From the NCBI RefSeq assembly GCF_001618005.1, contig NZ_LQXA01000053.1, positions 62,001 through 126,000 on the forward strand: a DNA stretch of 64,000 nt. Direction: 5' to 3'. Position 1 is the first letter of the stretch. The number at the start of each line of letters is the position of its first letter. A program made the position numbers and the translations under genes. This DNA is from Clavibacter tessellarius. GTDB taxonomy: Bacteria > Actinomycetota > Actinomycetes > Actinomycetales > Microbacteriaceae. The notes beneath the pieces are model-generated. The model was not told the DNA's origin. It searched no databases and saw nothing but the letters and a program-made list of their open reading frames with translations. Shown here in pieces: positions 43,796 through 54,584 of the stretch.

Positions 43796-46137
43796 TCAGC
43801 TCCCGGGGGTGAGGTCGGCGGCGGTGGAGGCGGGCGCGAGGATCGCGACCGGGTAGTCGGCGAGGAGCGCGGCCACGGAGACGCGTCCGCCGTCGAGGCG
43901 GCGGCCGCTCACGTGGTCGACGAGCTCGCCCTCGGGCAGCGTGATCGTGGTGGATCCCCATCCGCCGCCGGACTCCAGCCCCACGGGCAGGCGGGTGGCC
44001 ACGGTGATGGCGCCGCCGCGGTCGAAGGCGATCACGTGCGCCGCGGCGTCGCCCGCCGCGTGCAGGGGGTCGTAGCCCGTGAACAGCTCCGGGTGGTCGC
44101 GGCGGAGGCGGAGCGCGCGCGCCGTGACGAGGAGCTTCGCGGCGCCCGTCTCGTCGATCGCGGGCTCGGCGCCCGTGAGCACGGCGTCGAGGGCGGCGCG
44201 ACGCGTGCCGAAGTCGACCTCGCGGCGGTTGTCGGGATCCACCAGGCTCGTCTCCCACAGCTCGCTGCCCTGGTAGACGTCGGGCATGCCGGGGGCCGTC
44301 AGCTGGATGGCCTTGGCGGCCAGGGAGTTCGACCAGCCGGGGCCGGAGAGGCGGTCGTAGAGCCCGGCGACGATGGTGCGGGCGCGCGGGTCGTCGAACG
44401 CCGCGTCGACGAGCGCGTGCATGCGCTCCTCGAACGCCTCGTCGGGCGCGGTCCACGTGGTGGAGTCGCCGGCCTCGCGCGACGCCTTCTCGGCGTACGC
44501 GTGCAGGCGCTCGCGCGACGCGGGCCAGGTGCCGACGAGCGTCTGCCAGAGCAGGTTCTCGAACGGGCCGTCGCCGGTGGGCGCGACCTCGCGGAGCCGC
44601 TCGAGCGCGTCGCGCCACGCCTCGGGCGTCTCGGAGAGCACGTCGATGCGCGCGCGCACGTCCTCACCGCGCTTCGTGTCGTGGGTCGACAGCGTGGTCA
44701 TCGCGTGCGGCGCGACGCGCTGGCGCTCCTGCTGGCGCGCGTGGAAGTCGTCGACGTCGATGGCGAAGATCGACGGGTCGGCGCCGACCTCGTTAAGGGA
44801 GACGAGCCGCGAGTAGCGGTAGAACGCGGTGTCCTCGACGCCCTTCGCCATGACCATGCCGCTCGTCTGCTGGAAGCGCTGCGCGACGAGCGTGGACGGG
44901 TCGGACAGCTGCGGCATGAGCGCGTCGATGGTGGCGGCGAGGTCGGGGCGGCTGGCACGCGCGGCCTCGGCGGCCTCCTCGAGGTGCGCGAGCCCGCCCG
45001 GGAGGTAGCTGCGGTACACGGGGAAGGTGGCGAGCAGCTCGGCGAGCGCGTCGGCGGCGTCCGCGGGCGCGTCCTCGACGAGGCGCTCGAGGCGGAGCAC
45101 CTCGCTGCGGAGGATCCCGTCGGCGATGCCGCGCTTGGTGCCGCGGATCATGTCGGCCCAGTCCGTGAGCTCACCCTGGGGCAGGCCGCGGAGGGACGCC
45201 TCGAGGTGATCGAGCTCGACCTGGCCGTCGGGGTCGACGAGCACGCGGTCGATCTCGGCGAGCGCGTCGTACCCGGTGGTCCCGGCGGTGGCCCAGTCGG
45301 TGGGCAGCGTCTCGCCGGGCTCGAGGATCTTCTCCACGAGCACGTACGCGCCGTCCGTGATCCGCGCCAGGTCGTCGAGGTAGCCCTTCGGGTCGAGCAG
45401 GCCGTCCGGGTGGTCGACCCGGAGGCCGTCCGCGAGCCCCTCGCGGAACCAGCGGGAGATCTCGGCGTGCGACTCCTCGAACACGCGCGGCAGCTCGACG
45501 CGGATGCCCGCGAGCGTGTTCACCGCGAAGAAGCGGCGGTAGTTGAGCTCGGCGTCGGCGCGACGCCAGTTGATCAGCTCGTACGACTGGCGCTCGTGCA
45601 CCGTGCGGGCGTCCGCGTCGTCCTCGGCCGTGCCGGGCGCGACGGGGAACCGCTGGTCGTAGTAGCGCAGCTCGACGGTGCCGTCGTCGCCGCGGACCAG
45701 CGTCAGCTCGTCGAGCTCGGACTCGCCGTCGCCGAGCACGGGGATCCGCACCTTGCCGCGCCCGAAGTCCCAGTCCACGTCGAAGGCCTCGGCGTAGCGG
45801 CTCGCGGTGCCGTGGGTCAGGAGGTCCCACCACCAGAGGCTCTCCACCGGGGTGGCGACGCCGACGTGGTTCGGGACGATGTCCACCAGCACGCCCATCC
45901 CCAGCTCGTGGGCGCGGTCGGCGACGGCCTTCAGTCCCGCCGCCCCGCCCCGCGCCGGGTCCACCTGCGCGTGGTCGACCACGTCGTAGCCGTGGTCGGA
46001 TCCGGGCTCCGCCGTGAGGATCGGGCTGAGGTAGACCCAGTCCGCGCCGAGGTCCTTCACGTACGGCAGCTGCGCCGCGACGGCCGCGAGGTCGAAGGAC
46101 TCCCGCACCTGGAACCGGTAGGTGGAGATGGGGGTTC

Positions 46138-46141
<4 letters not shown>
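43796..46141 (-). CDS. treY: Malto-oligosyltrehalose synthase
   Basis: A 781-residue GH13 enzyme that converts the reducing-end alpha-1,4 bond of maltodextrins to alpha-1,1. Markers: [11 protein letters not shown] at the N-terminus, [12 protein letters not shown], the long insertion around [32 protein letters not shown] (nucleophile Asp), [12 protein letters not shown] (acid/base Glu), then [17 protein letters not shown] and [11 protein letters not shown]-like [15 protein letters not shown]. The start is TTG at 46141, overlapping the glgX stop as TTGA. No ATG or GTG nearby preserves the conserved N-terminus. Confidence 0.96.
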
Positions 46142-48342
<2,201 letters not shown>

Positions 48343-48545
48343 GTGGTCCTCCAGTTGGGTCGACTCGTCCCACGACGGCGCGCGCGCGGGCGCGGATCCG
48401 TCGGGGGCGGGGCAGGCGGTGGATCCGCAGCTGCCGCAGCGGCGGGGGAGGCCGGATGCGACGCGACGACGCACCAGGGGCGAGGTTACCGCGAGGACCG
48501 GGATCGCCCGGCATCCGGCGGGGCTCGCGGGGTACGGTGGGACGC

Positions 48546-48878
48546 ATGACCAACCTCGTCGCACAGCTCGCAGAGAACGTGAAGAACGCCGGAGTGGGGA
48601 CGGTCTACGGCGACCCCCTCGACATCGACGGCTCGACCATCGTGCCCGTGGCATTCGCCTGGTACGGCTTCGGCGGGGGCAGCGACCTCCCCGACTCCGA
48701 GGGCAACGTCGCGGGCGGCGGCGGGGGCGGCGGCGCCACCTGGCCGATCGGCGCGTACATCGCCACCGACGGCGAGGTGCGCTTCCAGCCGAACGTCATC
48801 GCGCTGCTCGCGGTGGCCACGCCCGTCATCTGGATCTCGGGCAAGGTGCTCGTCAAGCTCATCAAGACCCTCAGGTAG
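48546..48878 (+). CDS. GerW (YtfJ) family protein
   Basis: A 110-residue protein with the YtfJ/GerW pattern: NVKNAGVGTVYGDPLDIDGSTIVPVAFAWYGFGGG, a Gly-rich loop of seven Gly residues, then a late hydrophobic segment (NVIALLAVATPVIWISGKVLVKLI). In Bacillus the family is linked to spore germination, but related proteins are widespread in non-sporulating actinobacteria, and the host here need not sporulate. The ATG at 48546 is preceded by GGTACGGTGGG. Divergent from glgX. Confidence 0.85.
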   Translation: MTNLVAQLAENVKNAGVGTVYGDPLDIDGSTIVPVAFAWYGFGGGSDLPDSEGNVAGGGGGGGATWPIGAYIATDGEVRFQPNVIALLAVATPVIWISGKVLVKLIKTLR

Positions 48879-48915
48879 CGACGGGCGCCCGACCGGCGCG
48901 CACGACCACCGCGGA

Positions 48916-48941
48916 GCGCGGGTGCCCTCGGGCGCCCGCGC
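48916..48941 (+). terminator. Hairpin terminator after the GerW-type gene
   Basis: GCGCGGGTGCCC (48916-48927) and GGGCGCCCGCGC (48930-48941) pair over 12 bp with a single wobble, 38 bases after the gene's stop. No T-tract follows. It isolates the TPP-controlled operon downstream. Confidence 0.6.
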
Positions 48942-49005
48942 TCCCGTGCGTCCGGGGTGCCCGCGCATCCCGGGCGCGGCGGACGCCCCACCGCGCGCTA
49001 GGATC

Positions 49006-49101
49006 GCCTCGAACACGGGAGTCCGGTGAGCCGGGCTGAGAGGAAGACACCCAGTCTTCGACCGTAAGAACCTGATCTGGATCATGCCAGCGCAGGGAGG
49101 C
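49006..49101 (+). ncRNA. TPP riboswitch (THI element)
   Basis: The conserved thi-box parts are present in order: ACACGGGAGTCCGG, the pyrimidine-sensor CTGAGAGG, then ACCGTAAGAACCTGATCTGG and ATCATGCCAGCGCAGGGA. P1 forms from GCCTC (49006-49010) and GAGGC (49097-49101). A TAGGAT -10-like box at 48999-49004 would start transcription just before P1. The element binds thiamine pyrophosphate and normally shuts off the genes downstream, here the YkoEDC transporter, when thiamine is plentiful. Confidence 0.95.
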
Positions 49102-49151
49102 TTCCATCTCGCACCCGTGCCCTCTTCACACTCACCCGAAGGGCACGTCCA

Positions 49152-49805
49152 ATGACCGCATCACCCTCGTCCACCGCATCCGCGCTCCCCGGCGATGCCG
49201 GCGCCCGCGCACCCCGCTCGGGGCTCCGCGCCCGCTGGCGCGTCATCGACATCGTCGTGGCCAGCGTCCTCGGCGTCGCCTCCGGCCTCGTCTTCGTCCT
49301 CTGGAACACGGCGTCGGTGCCCGTCGCCGGCCTGTTCGAGCCGCTGCTGCCCGGGCTCCAGGCCCTCGCCGGAGGCGGCTGGCTGTTCGCCGGCGTCCTC
49401 ACCGGCATCGTGATCCGCAAGCCCGGCGCCGCCCTGTACGGCGAGCTGCTGGCGGCCTTCGTCTCCATGCTCGTCGGCAACGTGTGGGGCGTGAGCACGC
49501 TGCTCTCCGGCCTGACGCAGGGCATCGGCGCCGAGCTCGTGCTCCTCGTCTTCCTCTACGCCAACTGGCGCGCCTACGTTGCCGTCCTCGCGGGCATGGG
49601 GGCGGGCCTCGGCATGGCCGTGACCGACCTCATCACCTACTACCCGGGCTCCTCGCCGGTCTTCGTCGTCGTCTACACGATCGCGGCGCTCGTGTCCGGT
49701 GCGGTGATCGCCGGCCTGCTGTCGTGGCTGGTCGCCCGGGCGCTCGCCCGCACCGGCGCGCTGTCGCGGTTCGCCTCGGGTCGCGACACCGCGGCCCGGG
49801 TCTGA
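49152..49805 (+). CDS. ykoE: ECF transporter substrate-binding (S) component, YkoE type
   Basis: A 217-residue integral membrane protein, about six helices: VIDIVVASVLGVASGLVFVLW, then LFAGVLTGIVIRKPGAALYGELLAAFVSMLVGNVWG, LTQGIGAELVLLVFLYANWRAYVAVLAGMGAG and a C-terminal helix. The conserved KPGAALYGE and QGxGAE motifs are those of YkoE, the specificity subunit of a hydroxymethylpyrimidine/thiamine importer. The TPP riboswitch directly upstream confirms thiamine regulation. It is followed 2 nt later by the ATPase gene. Confidence 0.93.
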   Translation: MTASPSSTASALPGDAGARAPRSGLRARWRVIDIVVASVLGVASGLVFVLWNTASVPVAGLFEPLLPGLQALAGGGWLFAGVLTGIVIRKPGAALYGELLAAFVSMLVGNVWGVSTLLSGLTQGIGAELVLLVFLYANWRAYVAVLAGMGAGLGMAVTDLITYYPGSSPVFVVVYTIAALVSGAVIAGLLSWLVARALARTGALSRFASGRDTAARV

Positions 49806-49807
49806 GC

Positions 49808-51364
49808 GTGCGGCGACCCGGCCGGCGCGGCTCGACGGCCGCCCCTGTCGCCGACCGGTCGCCCGCGGACGCCGCGTCGCGGTCGGGCGGCGGCGGTGCG
49901 GCCGTCAAGGCCGTCGGATGGGGTTGGCGCCACGCCGGCCGGAGCGCCTGGGCCGTCCGCGACGTCGATCTCGTCATCGAGCCGGGGGAGCGCGTGCTGC
50001 TCCTCGGCGCATCCGGCGCGGGAAAGACCACGCTGCTGCATGCGCTCGCGGGCGTCCTCGGGGGCGACGACGAGGGCGAGAGCCGGGGCGAGCTGCGCGT
50101 CGACGGCGTGGATCCGGCCGGCCAGCGTGGTCGTGCCGGCCTCGTGCTGCAGGACCCGGACGCGCAGGTGATCCTCTCCCGCGTCGGCGACGACGTCGCG
50201 TTCGGCTGCGAGAACCTGGGCGTCCCGCGGGACGAGATCTGGATCCGCGTCCGCGACGCCCTCGACGCCGTCGGCCTCGACGTCGAGCTCGACCGGTCGA
50301 CGACCGCGCTCTCGGGCGGCCAGAAGCAGCGGCTCGCGCTCGCGGGCGTCCTCGCGATGCGGCCCGGCCTCCTGCTCCTCGACGAGCCCACGGCCAACCT
50401 CGATCCCGAGGGCGTCGGCGAGGTGCGCCGCGCGGTGGAGCGCGTGGTCGCGTCCACGGGCACGACGCTCGTGGTCATCGAGCACCGCGTCGCCGTCTGG
50501 CGGGACCTGGTCGACCGGGTGGTCGTCCTCGGGGCGGACGGCGGGATCCTCGCCGACGGCGCGCCCGACGACGTGCTCCGCGACCAGGGCGCCTCCCTCG
50601 CGGCGGCCGGCGTGTGGGTCCCCGGTCGGGAGCCGGCGGCGCCCGACCGCGCCCCGGCGGCGCCCTCCCCGCTGCTCCGGGCCGATGGCCTCGCGGTGGG
50701 GCGACGGCGTGGTGTCGCCGTGGCGGAGGATGTCTCGCTGACCCTGTCCGCGGGACGCGTCGCGGCGCTCACGGGACCCAACGGCGGCGGCAAGAGCACG
50801 CTCGCGCTCACGCTCGGCGGGCTCCTGCCCGCCGTCTCCGGCCGGGTGGTCGCCGAGGGCCCGCTCGCGGACGGCCTCGACGCGGATCCGTCCGCCTGGC
50901 GCTCGCGCGAGCTCGCCGCCCGCATCGGCACCGTCTTCCAGGACCCGGAGCACCAGTTCCTCGCGGCGACCGTCCGCGCAGAGCTGAAGGTGGGGCCCCG
51001 CGCCGTCGGCGCCGACCCGGCGACGTCCGCGCGACGCGTCGACGAGCTCCTCGTGCGCCTCCGGCTCGACGGCCTCGCCCAGGCCAACCCCTTCACGCTG
51101 TCCGGGGGCGAGAAGCGCCGGCTGTCCGTGGCCACCGCGCTCGCGACGGCCCCGCGCCTCCTCGTCCTCGACGAGCCGACCTTCGGCCAGGACGCCCGCA
51201 CCTGGGCGGAGCTCGTCGCGCTGCTCGCCGACCTCGTCGACCGCGAGGGCGTCGGCGTGCTCGCCGTGACGCACGACGAGGACCTCGTGGAGGCGCTCGC
51301 GGACGACGTGCTCCGCCTGGCTCCCGCCGCCGCGGCACCCGCGCGGCTCCGGGTGGTCCGGTGA
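49808..51364 (+). CDS. ykoD: ECF transporter duplicated ATPase subunit, YkoD type
   Basis: A 518-residue fusion of two ABC ATPase domains. First half: GASGAGKTT, LSGGQKQRLALA, LLLLDEPTANLDPE. Second half: GPNGGGKST, LSGGEKRRLSVA, LLVLDEPTFGQD. Q-loops QDPDAQVI and QDPEHQFL are the usual form in ECF energy-coupling ATPases. It powers the YkoE-YkoC importer. The GTG start is 2 nt from the ykoE stop, and the stop overlaps the next GTG by 4 nt. Confidence 0.93.
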   Translation: MRRPGRRGSTAAPVADRSPADAASRSGGGGAAVKAVGWGWRHAGRSAWAVRDVDLVIEPGERVLLLGASGAGKTTLLHALAGVLGGDDEGESRGELRVDGVDPAGQRGRAGLVLQDPDAQVILSRVGDDVAFGCENLGVPRDEIWIRVRDALDAVGLDVELDRSTTALSGGQKQRLALAGVLAMRPGLLLLDEPTANLDPEGVGEVRRAVERVVASTGTTLVVIEHRVAVWRDLVDRVVVLGADGGILADGAPDDVLRDQGASLAAAGVWVPGREPAAPDRAPAAPSPLLRADGLAVGRRRGVAVAEDVSLTLSAGRVAALTGPNGGGKSTLALTLGGLLPAVSGRVVAEGPLADGLDADPSAWRSRELAARIGTVFQDPEHQFLAATVRAELKVGPRAVGADPATSARRVDELLVRLRLDGLAQANPFTLSGGEKRRLSVATALATAPRLLVLDEPTFGQDARTWAELVALLADLVDREGVGVLAVTHDEDLVEALADDVLRLAPAAAAPARLRVVR

Positions 51365-52155
51365 GCGCCGCGATCCGCGAGCCAGCGCCCGCCGCGCGTG
51401 CGACCGGCCTCGCCGCCGTGAACCCGGTCGCCCGGCTCGCCGCCGCGCTCGTCCTGACCCTCGCGCTCGTCCTCAGCCTCGACGTGGTGTCCGCCGGTGC
51501 CGCGCTCGCGCTCGAGCTGCTGCTGCTCCCGCTCACCGGGATCCGCGTCCGGTCCCTCCTCGTCCGGGGCATCCCGATCTGGATCGCGGCCCCGGGCGCG
51601 GGCCTCACGATCCTGCTCTACGGGCGCACCTCGGGAGACGTCTACGCGCAGTTCCTCCTCGTGGTGGTGAGCGAGGGTTCCGTGCTGCTGGCCCTCGCGA
51701 CGACGCTCCGCGTGCTCGCGGTCGGCATCGCGTCGCTCATCCTCTTCTCGGACGTGGACCCGACCGACCTCGCCGACGGCCTCGCGCAGGTGTGGCGCCT
51801 CCCGTCGCGGTTCGTCCTGGGTGCCCTCGCGGGCGTCCGCCTGGTCGGGCTGCTGCTCGACGACTGGCGCTCGCTCGAGCTCGCCCGGCGGGCCCGCGGG
51901 GTCGCCGACCGGGGCCGCGTGCGTCGGTTCGCGGGGCAGGCGTTCGCGCTGCTGGTCCTCTCCATCCGCCGCGGCAGCAAGCTCGCGACCGCGATGGAGG
52001 CGCGCGGCTTCGGCGGACCGGGCGCCCGGACCTGGGCGCGCCCCAGCGTCGTCGGTCGGCGCGAGCACCTGGTGGTCGTGGTGGCCGTGCTCGTCGCCGC
52101 GGTGTCCGTCGGCGCGGCCGTCGCGGCCGGGACGTGGGACTTCGTTGCCGCCTGA
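51361..52155 (+). CDS. ykoC: ECF transporter transmembrane (T) component, YkoC type
   Basis: A 264-residue membrane protein of the CbiQ/EcfT family. It begins AAVNPVARLAAALVLTLALVLSLD, has VDPTDLADGLAQVWRLPSRFVLGALAGVRL, and the two Ala-Arg-Gly coupling motifs: ELARRARGV and TAMEARGFG, which contact the ATPases. It completes the riboswitch-regulated ykoEDC operon for uptake of thiamine or its pyrimidine precursor. The last bases overlap the small kinase gene. Confidence 0.92.
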   Translation: MSAAIREPAPAARATGLAAVNPVARLAAALVLTLALVLSLDVVSAGAALALELLLLPLTGIRVRSLLVRGIPIWIAAPGAGLTILLYGRTSGDVYAQFLLVVVSEGSVLLALATTLRVLAVGIASLILFSDVDPTDLADGLAQVWRLPSRFVLGALAGVRLVGLLLDDWRSLELARRARGVADRGRVRRFAGQAFALLVLSIRRGSKLATAMEARGFGGPGARTWARPSVVGRREHLVVVVAVLVAAVSVGAAVAAGTWDFVAA

Positions 52156-52693
52156 CGCGGGGGAGCGGCGCCCCGCGCTGGTCCTCGTCGACGGCCCGAG
52201 CGGATCCGGCAAGTCGACGCTCGCCGACGCCCTCGTCCGCGACGGCGATCCGGCCGCGCAGCTCCCGCCGGGCGCGCAGCTGCTCCGCCTCGACGACGTC
52301 TACCCGGGCTGGGACGGTCTCGAGCGGGCGTCACGGCACCTCGAGCGGCACGTCCTGCCGGAGATGCGGCCGGGCGGGCGCCCCCGGTGGCGCCGCTGGG
52401 ACTGGGCGGCCGACGCGCCCGCCGAGTGGCACGACCTCGACCCCGACCGGCCGCTCGTGGTCGAGGGCTGCGGGTCCCTCACGCGGATCGCGGCGGCGCT
52501 GGCTACGCACCGCATCTGGGTCGAGGCCGACGACGACGTCCGACGGGCCCGCGCCATCGCGCGCGACGGCGAGGCCTTCGCCGCCGAGTGGGAGCGCTGG
52601 GACGCCCAGTGGCGCGACCACATCGCCCGGGAGGGTCCGCGCGCCCTGGCCGACGTCGTCGTCCGGACGGACGCCGCCGTGACGCCCGGGTAG
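52145..52693 (+). CDS. Small P-loop nucleoside/uridine kinase-like protein
   Basis: About 182 residues from TTG 52145. Walker A DGPSGSGKSTLADAL lies at residues 16-30, then LLRLDDVYPGWDGLERAS with the D-x-Y of uridine kinase-like folds, LVVEGCGSLT as the Walker B-like strand, and a lid-type helix with HRIWVEADDDVRRARAIARDG. The substrate is unknown. It overlaps ykoC by 11 nt, so the TPP riboswitch could control it too; a thiamine-related kinase role is therefore possible but not shown. The TTG start is the only reasonable one before the P-loop. Confidence 0.8.
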   Translation: MPPDAGERRPALVLVDGPSGSGKSTLADALVRDGDPAAQLPPGAQLLRLDDVYPGWDGLERASRHLERHVLPEMRPGGRPRWRRWDWAADAPAEWHDLDPDRPLVVEGCGSLTRIAAALATHRIWVEADDDVRRARAIARDGEAFAAEWERWDAQWRDHIAREGPRALADVVVRTDAAVTPG

Positions 52694-52702
52694 CCTGAGG
52701 CC

Positions 52703-52975
52703 ATGACCGATTCCGCACCCACCGACGTCCGCTACCTCGCCGTCTTCGCCGACGGCCCCCTCGAAGGCACCACCGAGACGCGCGTGCTCGTGGACGGCGG
52801 GCACGACGAGACCATCAGCACCCTGTCCGCCGTCGAGGGCAAGGAGGCCCTCTTCCAGTACCGCGCCGGTGAGGTGACCGAGGTCGCGGGTGAGAAGCGC
52901 GTGACGTACTCGTTCGTGGCCGACGGCAGCGACGACGTCCTCGGCGAGGGCGACGACGAGTCCCTCGAGCTCTGA
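52703..52975 (+). CDS. Short conserved hypothetical protein
   Basis: A 90-residue acidic protein: DVRYLAVFADGPLEGTTETRVLVDGGHDETISTL, then LFQYRAGEVTEVAGEKRVTYSFVAD and an Asp/Glu-rich tail. The alternating strands suggest a small beta-sheet fold. I know no named family. It begins 9 nt after the kinase stop and is followed by a strong terminator, so it may be the last gene of the thiamine operon. Confidence 0.75.
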   Translation: MTDSAPTDVRYLAVFADGPLEGTTETRVLVDGGHDETISTLSAVEGKEALFQYRAGEVTEVAGEKRVTYSFVADGSDDVLGEGDDESLEL

Positions 52976-53008
52976 TCCGGACCTCGGCCGGCGCCTGAGC
53001 GCCGATCC

Positions 53009-53046
53009 CGACGGCCCCGGCCCGCGCGATGCGGCCGGGGCCGTCG
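53009..53046. terminator. Strong bidirectional hairpin terminator
   Basis: A perfect 14-bp inverted repeat (CGACGGCCCCGGCC at 53009-53022, GGCCGGGGCCGTCG at 53033-53046) with a 10-nt loop lies between the + strand hypothetical gene and the end of the - strand metallopeptidase. It can serve both. Confidence 0.75.
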
Positions 53047-53064
53047 CGCGTCCGGCGTCCGGCG

Positions 53065-53415
53065 TCAGGCCCAGCCCAGCTCGTGCAGGCGGTCGTCGTC
53101 GATGCCGTGGAAGTGGGCGATCTCGTGCACGAGCGTCACGTGCACCAGGTCGCGGAGGTCCTCGAGATCGTCCACCTCGTGCAGGTGGGGCTCCCGGTAC
53201 ACGACGATCCGATCCGGCATCTCGCCGAACCCGTACTGCCCGCGCTCGGTCATCGCGACGCCGTCGTAGAGCCCGAGCAGGCCGAGGGACCCGTCCTCGG
53301 GCCGGTCTTCCACCACGAACACGACGTTGTCGAGGCCGTCGACCATCTCGTCCGGCAGGGCGTCGAGCTCGTCGACCACCAGTCGCTCGAAGTCCTCGGG
53401 GTCGCAGTGCAGCAC
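53065..53415 (-). CDS. Zincin-like metallopeptidase family protein (HExxHxxGxDD)
   Basis: About 116 residues from GTG 53415. The C-terminal metal site HEIAHFHGIDDDRLHELGW gives the zinc-binding HExxH plus a third Asp ligand; the upstream VFVVEDRPEDGSLGLLGLYDGV and RIVVYREPHL segments match the PF06262 (Zincin_1) family as I remember it. These are small cytoplasmic proteins of uncertain substrate. Sequence before the GTG in the same frame is the low-complexity repeat described separately, so a longer start is rejected. Confidence 0.85.
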   Translation of the reverse strand: MLHCDPEDFERLVVDELDALPDEMVDGLDNVVFVVEDRPEDGSLGLLGLYDGVAMTERGQYGFGEMPDRIVVYREPHLHEVDDLEDLRDLVHVTLVHEIAHFHGIDDDRLHELGWA

Positions 53416-53456
53416 GGTGCCAGCCTCGCACGCCGCGGGCCGCGGCTGGACCGCAC

Positions 53457-53545
53457 GGGGACGGCGGAAGGGCCGAGGACGAGGACGGCCGGGACGGCGG
53501 AAGGGCCCAGACGAGGGAAGGGCCCAGACGACGAAAGGGCCGGGA
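53457..53545. repeat. Imperfect GC-rich tandem repeats beside tRNA-His
   Basis: The 17-bp unit GGGACGGCGGAAGGGCC occurs at about 53457 and again 33 bases later. It is followed by a 17-bp period built on GAAGGGCCCAGACGAGG, repeated with small changes, running into the tRNA-His terminator. AGGGCC occurs five times in about 80 bases. No protein is credible here. Confidence 0.65.
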
Positions 53546-53566
53546 CCCTCTCGGATCCCGGCCCTT
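53535..53566 (-). terminator. Terminator after tRNA-His
   Basis: A perfect 11-bp inverted repeat, AAGGGCCGGGA (53535-53545) and TCCCGGCCCTT (53556-53566), lies just beyond the 3' end of tRNA-His on the - strand; the transcript continues TTTCGTC after the stem, a weak U-tract. Confidence 0.7.
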
Positions 53567-53571
53567 CCCGG

Positions 53572-53648
53572 TGGGGTGGACGACGGGGCTCGAACCCGCG
53601 ACTTCCGGCTCCACAAGCCAGCGCTCTGCCAACTGAGCTACGCCCACC
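53572..53648 (-). tRNA. tRNA-His (GTG anticodon)
   Basis: The 77-nt cloverleaf includes the extra G-1 characteristic of tRNA-His, paired to C73, and an encoded CCA end. The acceptor stem is GTGGGCG with CGTCCAC. The anticodon arm is CTGGC-TTGTGGA-GCCGG, giving anticodon GTG for His codons CAC and CAU. The T arm is GCGGG-TTCGAGC-CCCGT with a terminal wobble. Confidence 0.96.
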
Positions 53649-53691
53649 ATGCGGCCGATCCCCCTCTCGCGGACGGCCATGAATGAGGATA

Positions 53692-54312
53692 CTACAGCCG
53701 CGGAGCCCACGCGGACGTCACGTCCGCGGAGATGGCCTGCACGTCCTCGGTCGCCGGTCCCGGCGCCGGCACGAAGGCGGCGCGGCGGTAGTACTCGAGC
53801 TCGCGGATGGACTCGAGGATGTCCGCGAGGGCGCGGTGCCCGCCGTTCTTGGCGGGGGAGTTGAAGTAGATCCGGGGGAACCACTCCTTGGCGAGCACCT
53901 TGATGGAGGAGACGTCGACGCTGCGGTAGTGCAGGTGCGCGTCCACGCGCGGCATGTACTTGGCGAGGAACGCGCGGTCGGTGCCGATCGTGTTGCCCGC
54001 GATGGGCGCCTTGCCGCCGTTGGGGACGTGCTGCAGGAGGTACTCGAGCACCGCGAACTCGGCGTCGGCGAGGCTGACTCCCGCAGGAATCTCCTCGAGG
54101 AGCCCCGAGGAGCGGTGCATGTCGGTGACGAACTCGCCCATGTTCGCCAGGGCTGCGGGATCCGGGTTGATGACGATGCTGAAGCCCGCGTCGACGGGGA
54201 CGAGGTCGAAGTCGGTGACGACGACCGCGACCTCCACCAGCTCGTCGATCGCGAGGTCGAGCCCCGTCATCTCGCAGTCGATCCACACCAGCCGGTCCGC
54301 GTTGTTGCCCAT
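53692..54312 (-). CDS. orn: Oligoribonuclease
   Basis: A 206-residue DEDDh exonuclease that degrades di- to short oligoribonucleotides and pGpG. Exo I is VWIDCEMTGLD, Exo II is GNTIGTDRAFLAKYMP, and Exo III NGGHRALADILESIRELEYYR contains the catalytic His and Asp. The C-terminal 25 residues are a variable extension. It starts at ATG 54312. It is divergent from the SCO4848-type gene and lies just upstream of tRNA-His on the same strand. Confidence 0.96.
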   Translation of the reverse strand: MGNNADRLVWIDCEMTGLDLAIDELVEVAVVVTDFDLVPVDAGFSIVINPDPAALANMGEFVTDMHRSSGLLEEIPAGVSLADAEFAVLEYLLQHVPNGGKAPIAGNTIGTDRAFLAKYMPRVDAHLHYRSVDVSSIKVLAKEWFPRIYFNSPAKNGGHRALADILESIRELEYYRRAAFVPAPGPATEDVQAISADVTSAWAPRL

Positions 54313-54368
54313 CCCCCGATCCTATCGGCGGCCCCGGACGGACCATCGTCGCCGCCTACCATGGGGGA

Positions 54369-54584
54369 GTGATCACCCTCCTCGCCGTCCTCCTCCTCGT
54401 CAACGGCATCTGGAACGTCGTCGTCTGGCCGCAGTTCCTGAAGCGCGTCGCCAAGGACCCGCGCGCTCGCGCCGCCGACGGGTCGCGCACGCCCTTCTAC
54501 ACGGTGCACCTCGTGCTGGTGTCGGTGTCGCTCCTCCTCGCGGCCCTCTCGATCGCGGCCGCCGTCGTCGCGTTCCTGTCCTGA
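54369..54584 (+). CDS. SCO4848 family small membrane protein
   Basis: A 71-residue two-helix membrane protein: MITLLAVLLLVNGIWNVVVWPQFLKRVAKDPRA, a short loop with TPFYTVHLVLV, then LLLAALSIAAAVVAF. The N-G-x-W-N and WPxFLKRV elements identify the actinobacterial SCO4848 family, of unknown function. It starts with GTG. Its stop overlaps a CTG that may begin the next gene. Confidence 0.88.
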   Translation: MITLLAVLLLVNGIWNVVVWPQFLKRVAKDPRARAADGSRTPFYTVHLVLVSVSLLLAALSIAAAVVAFLS

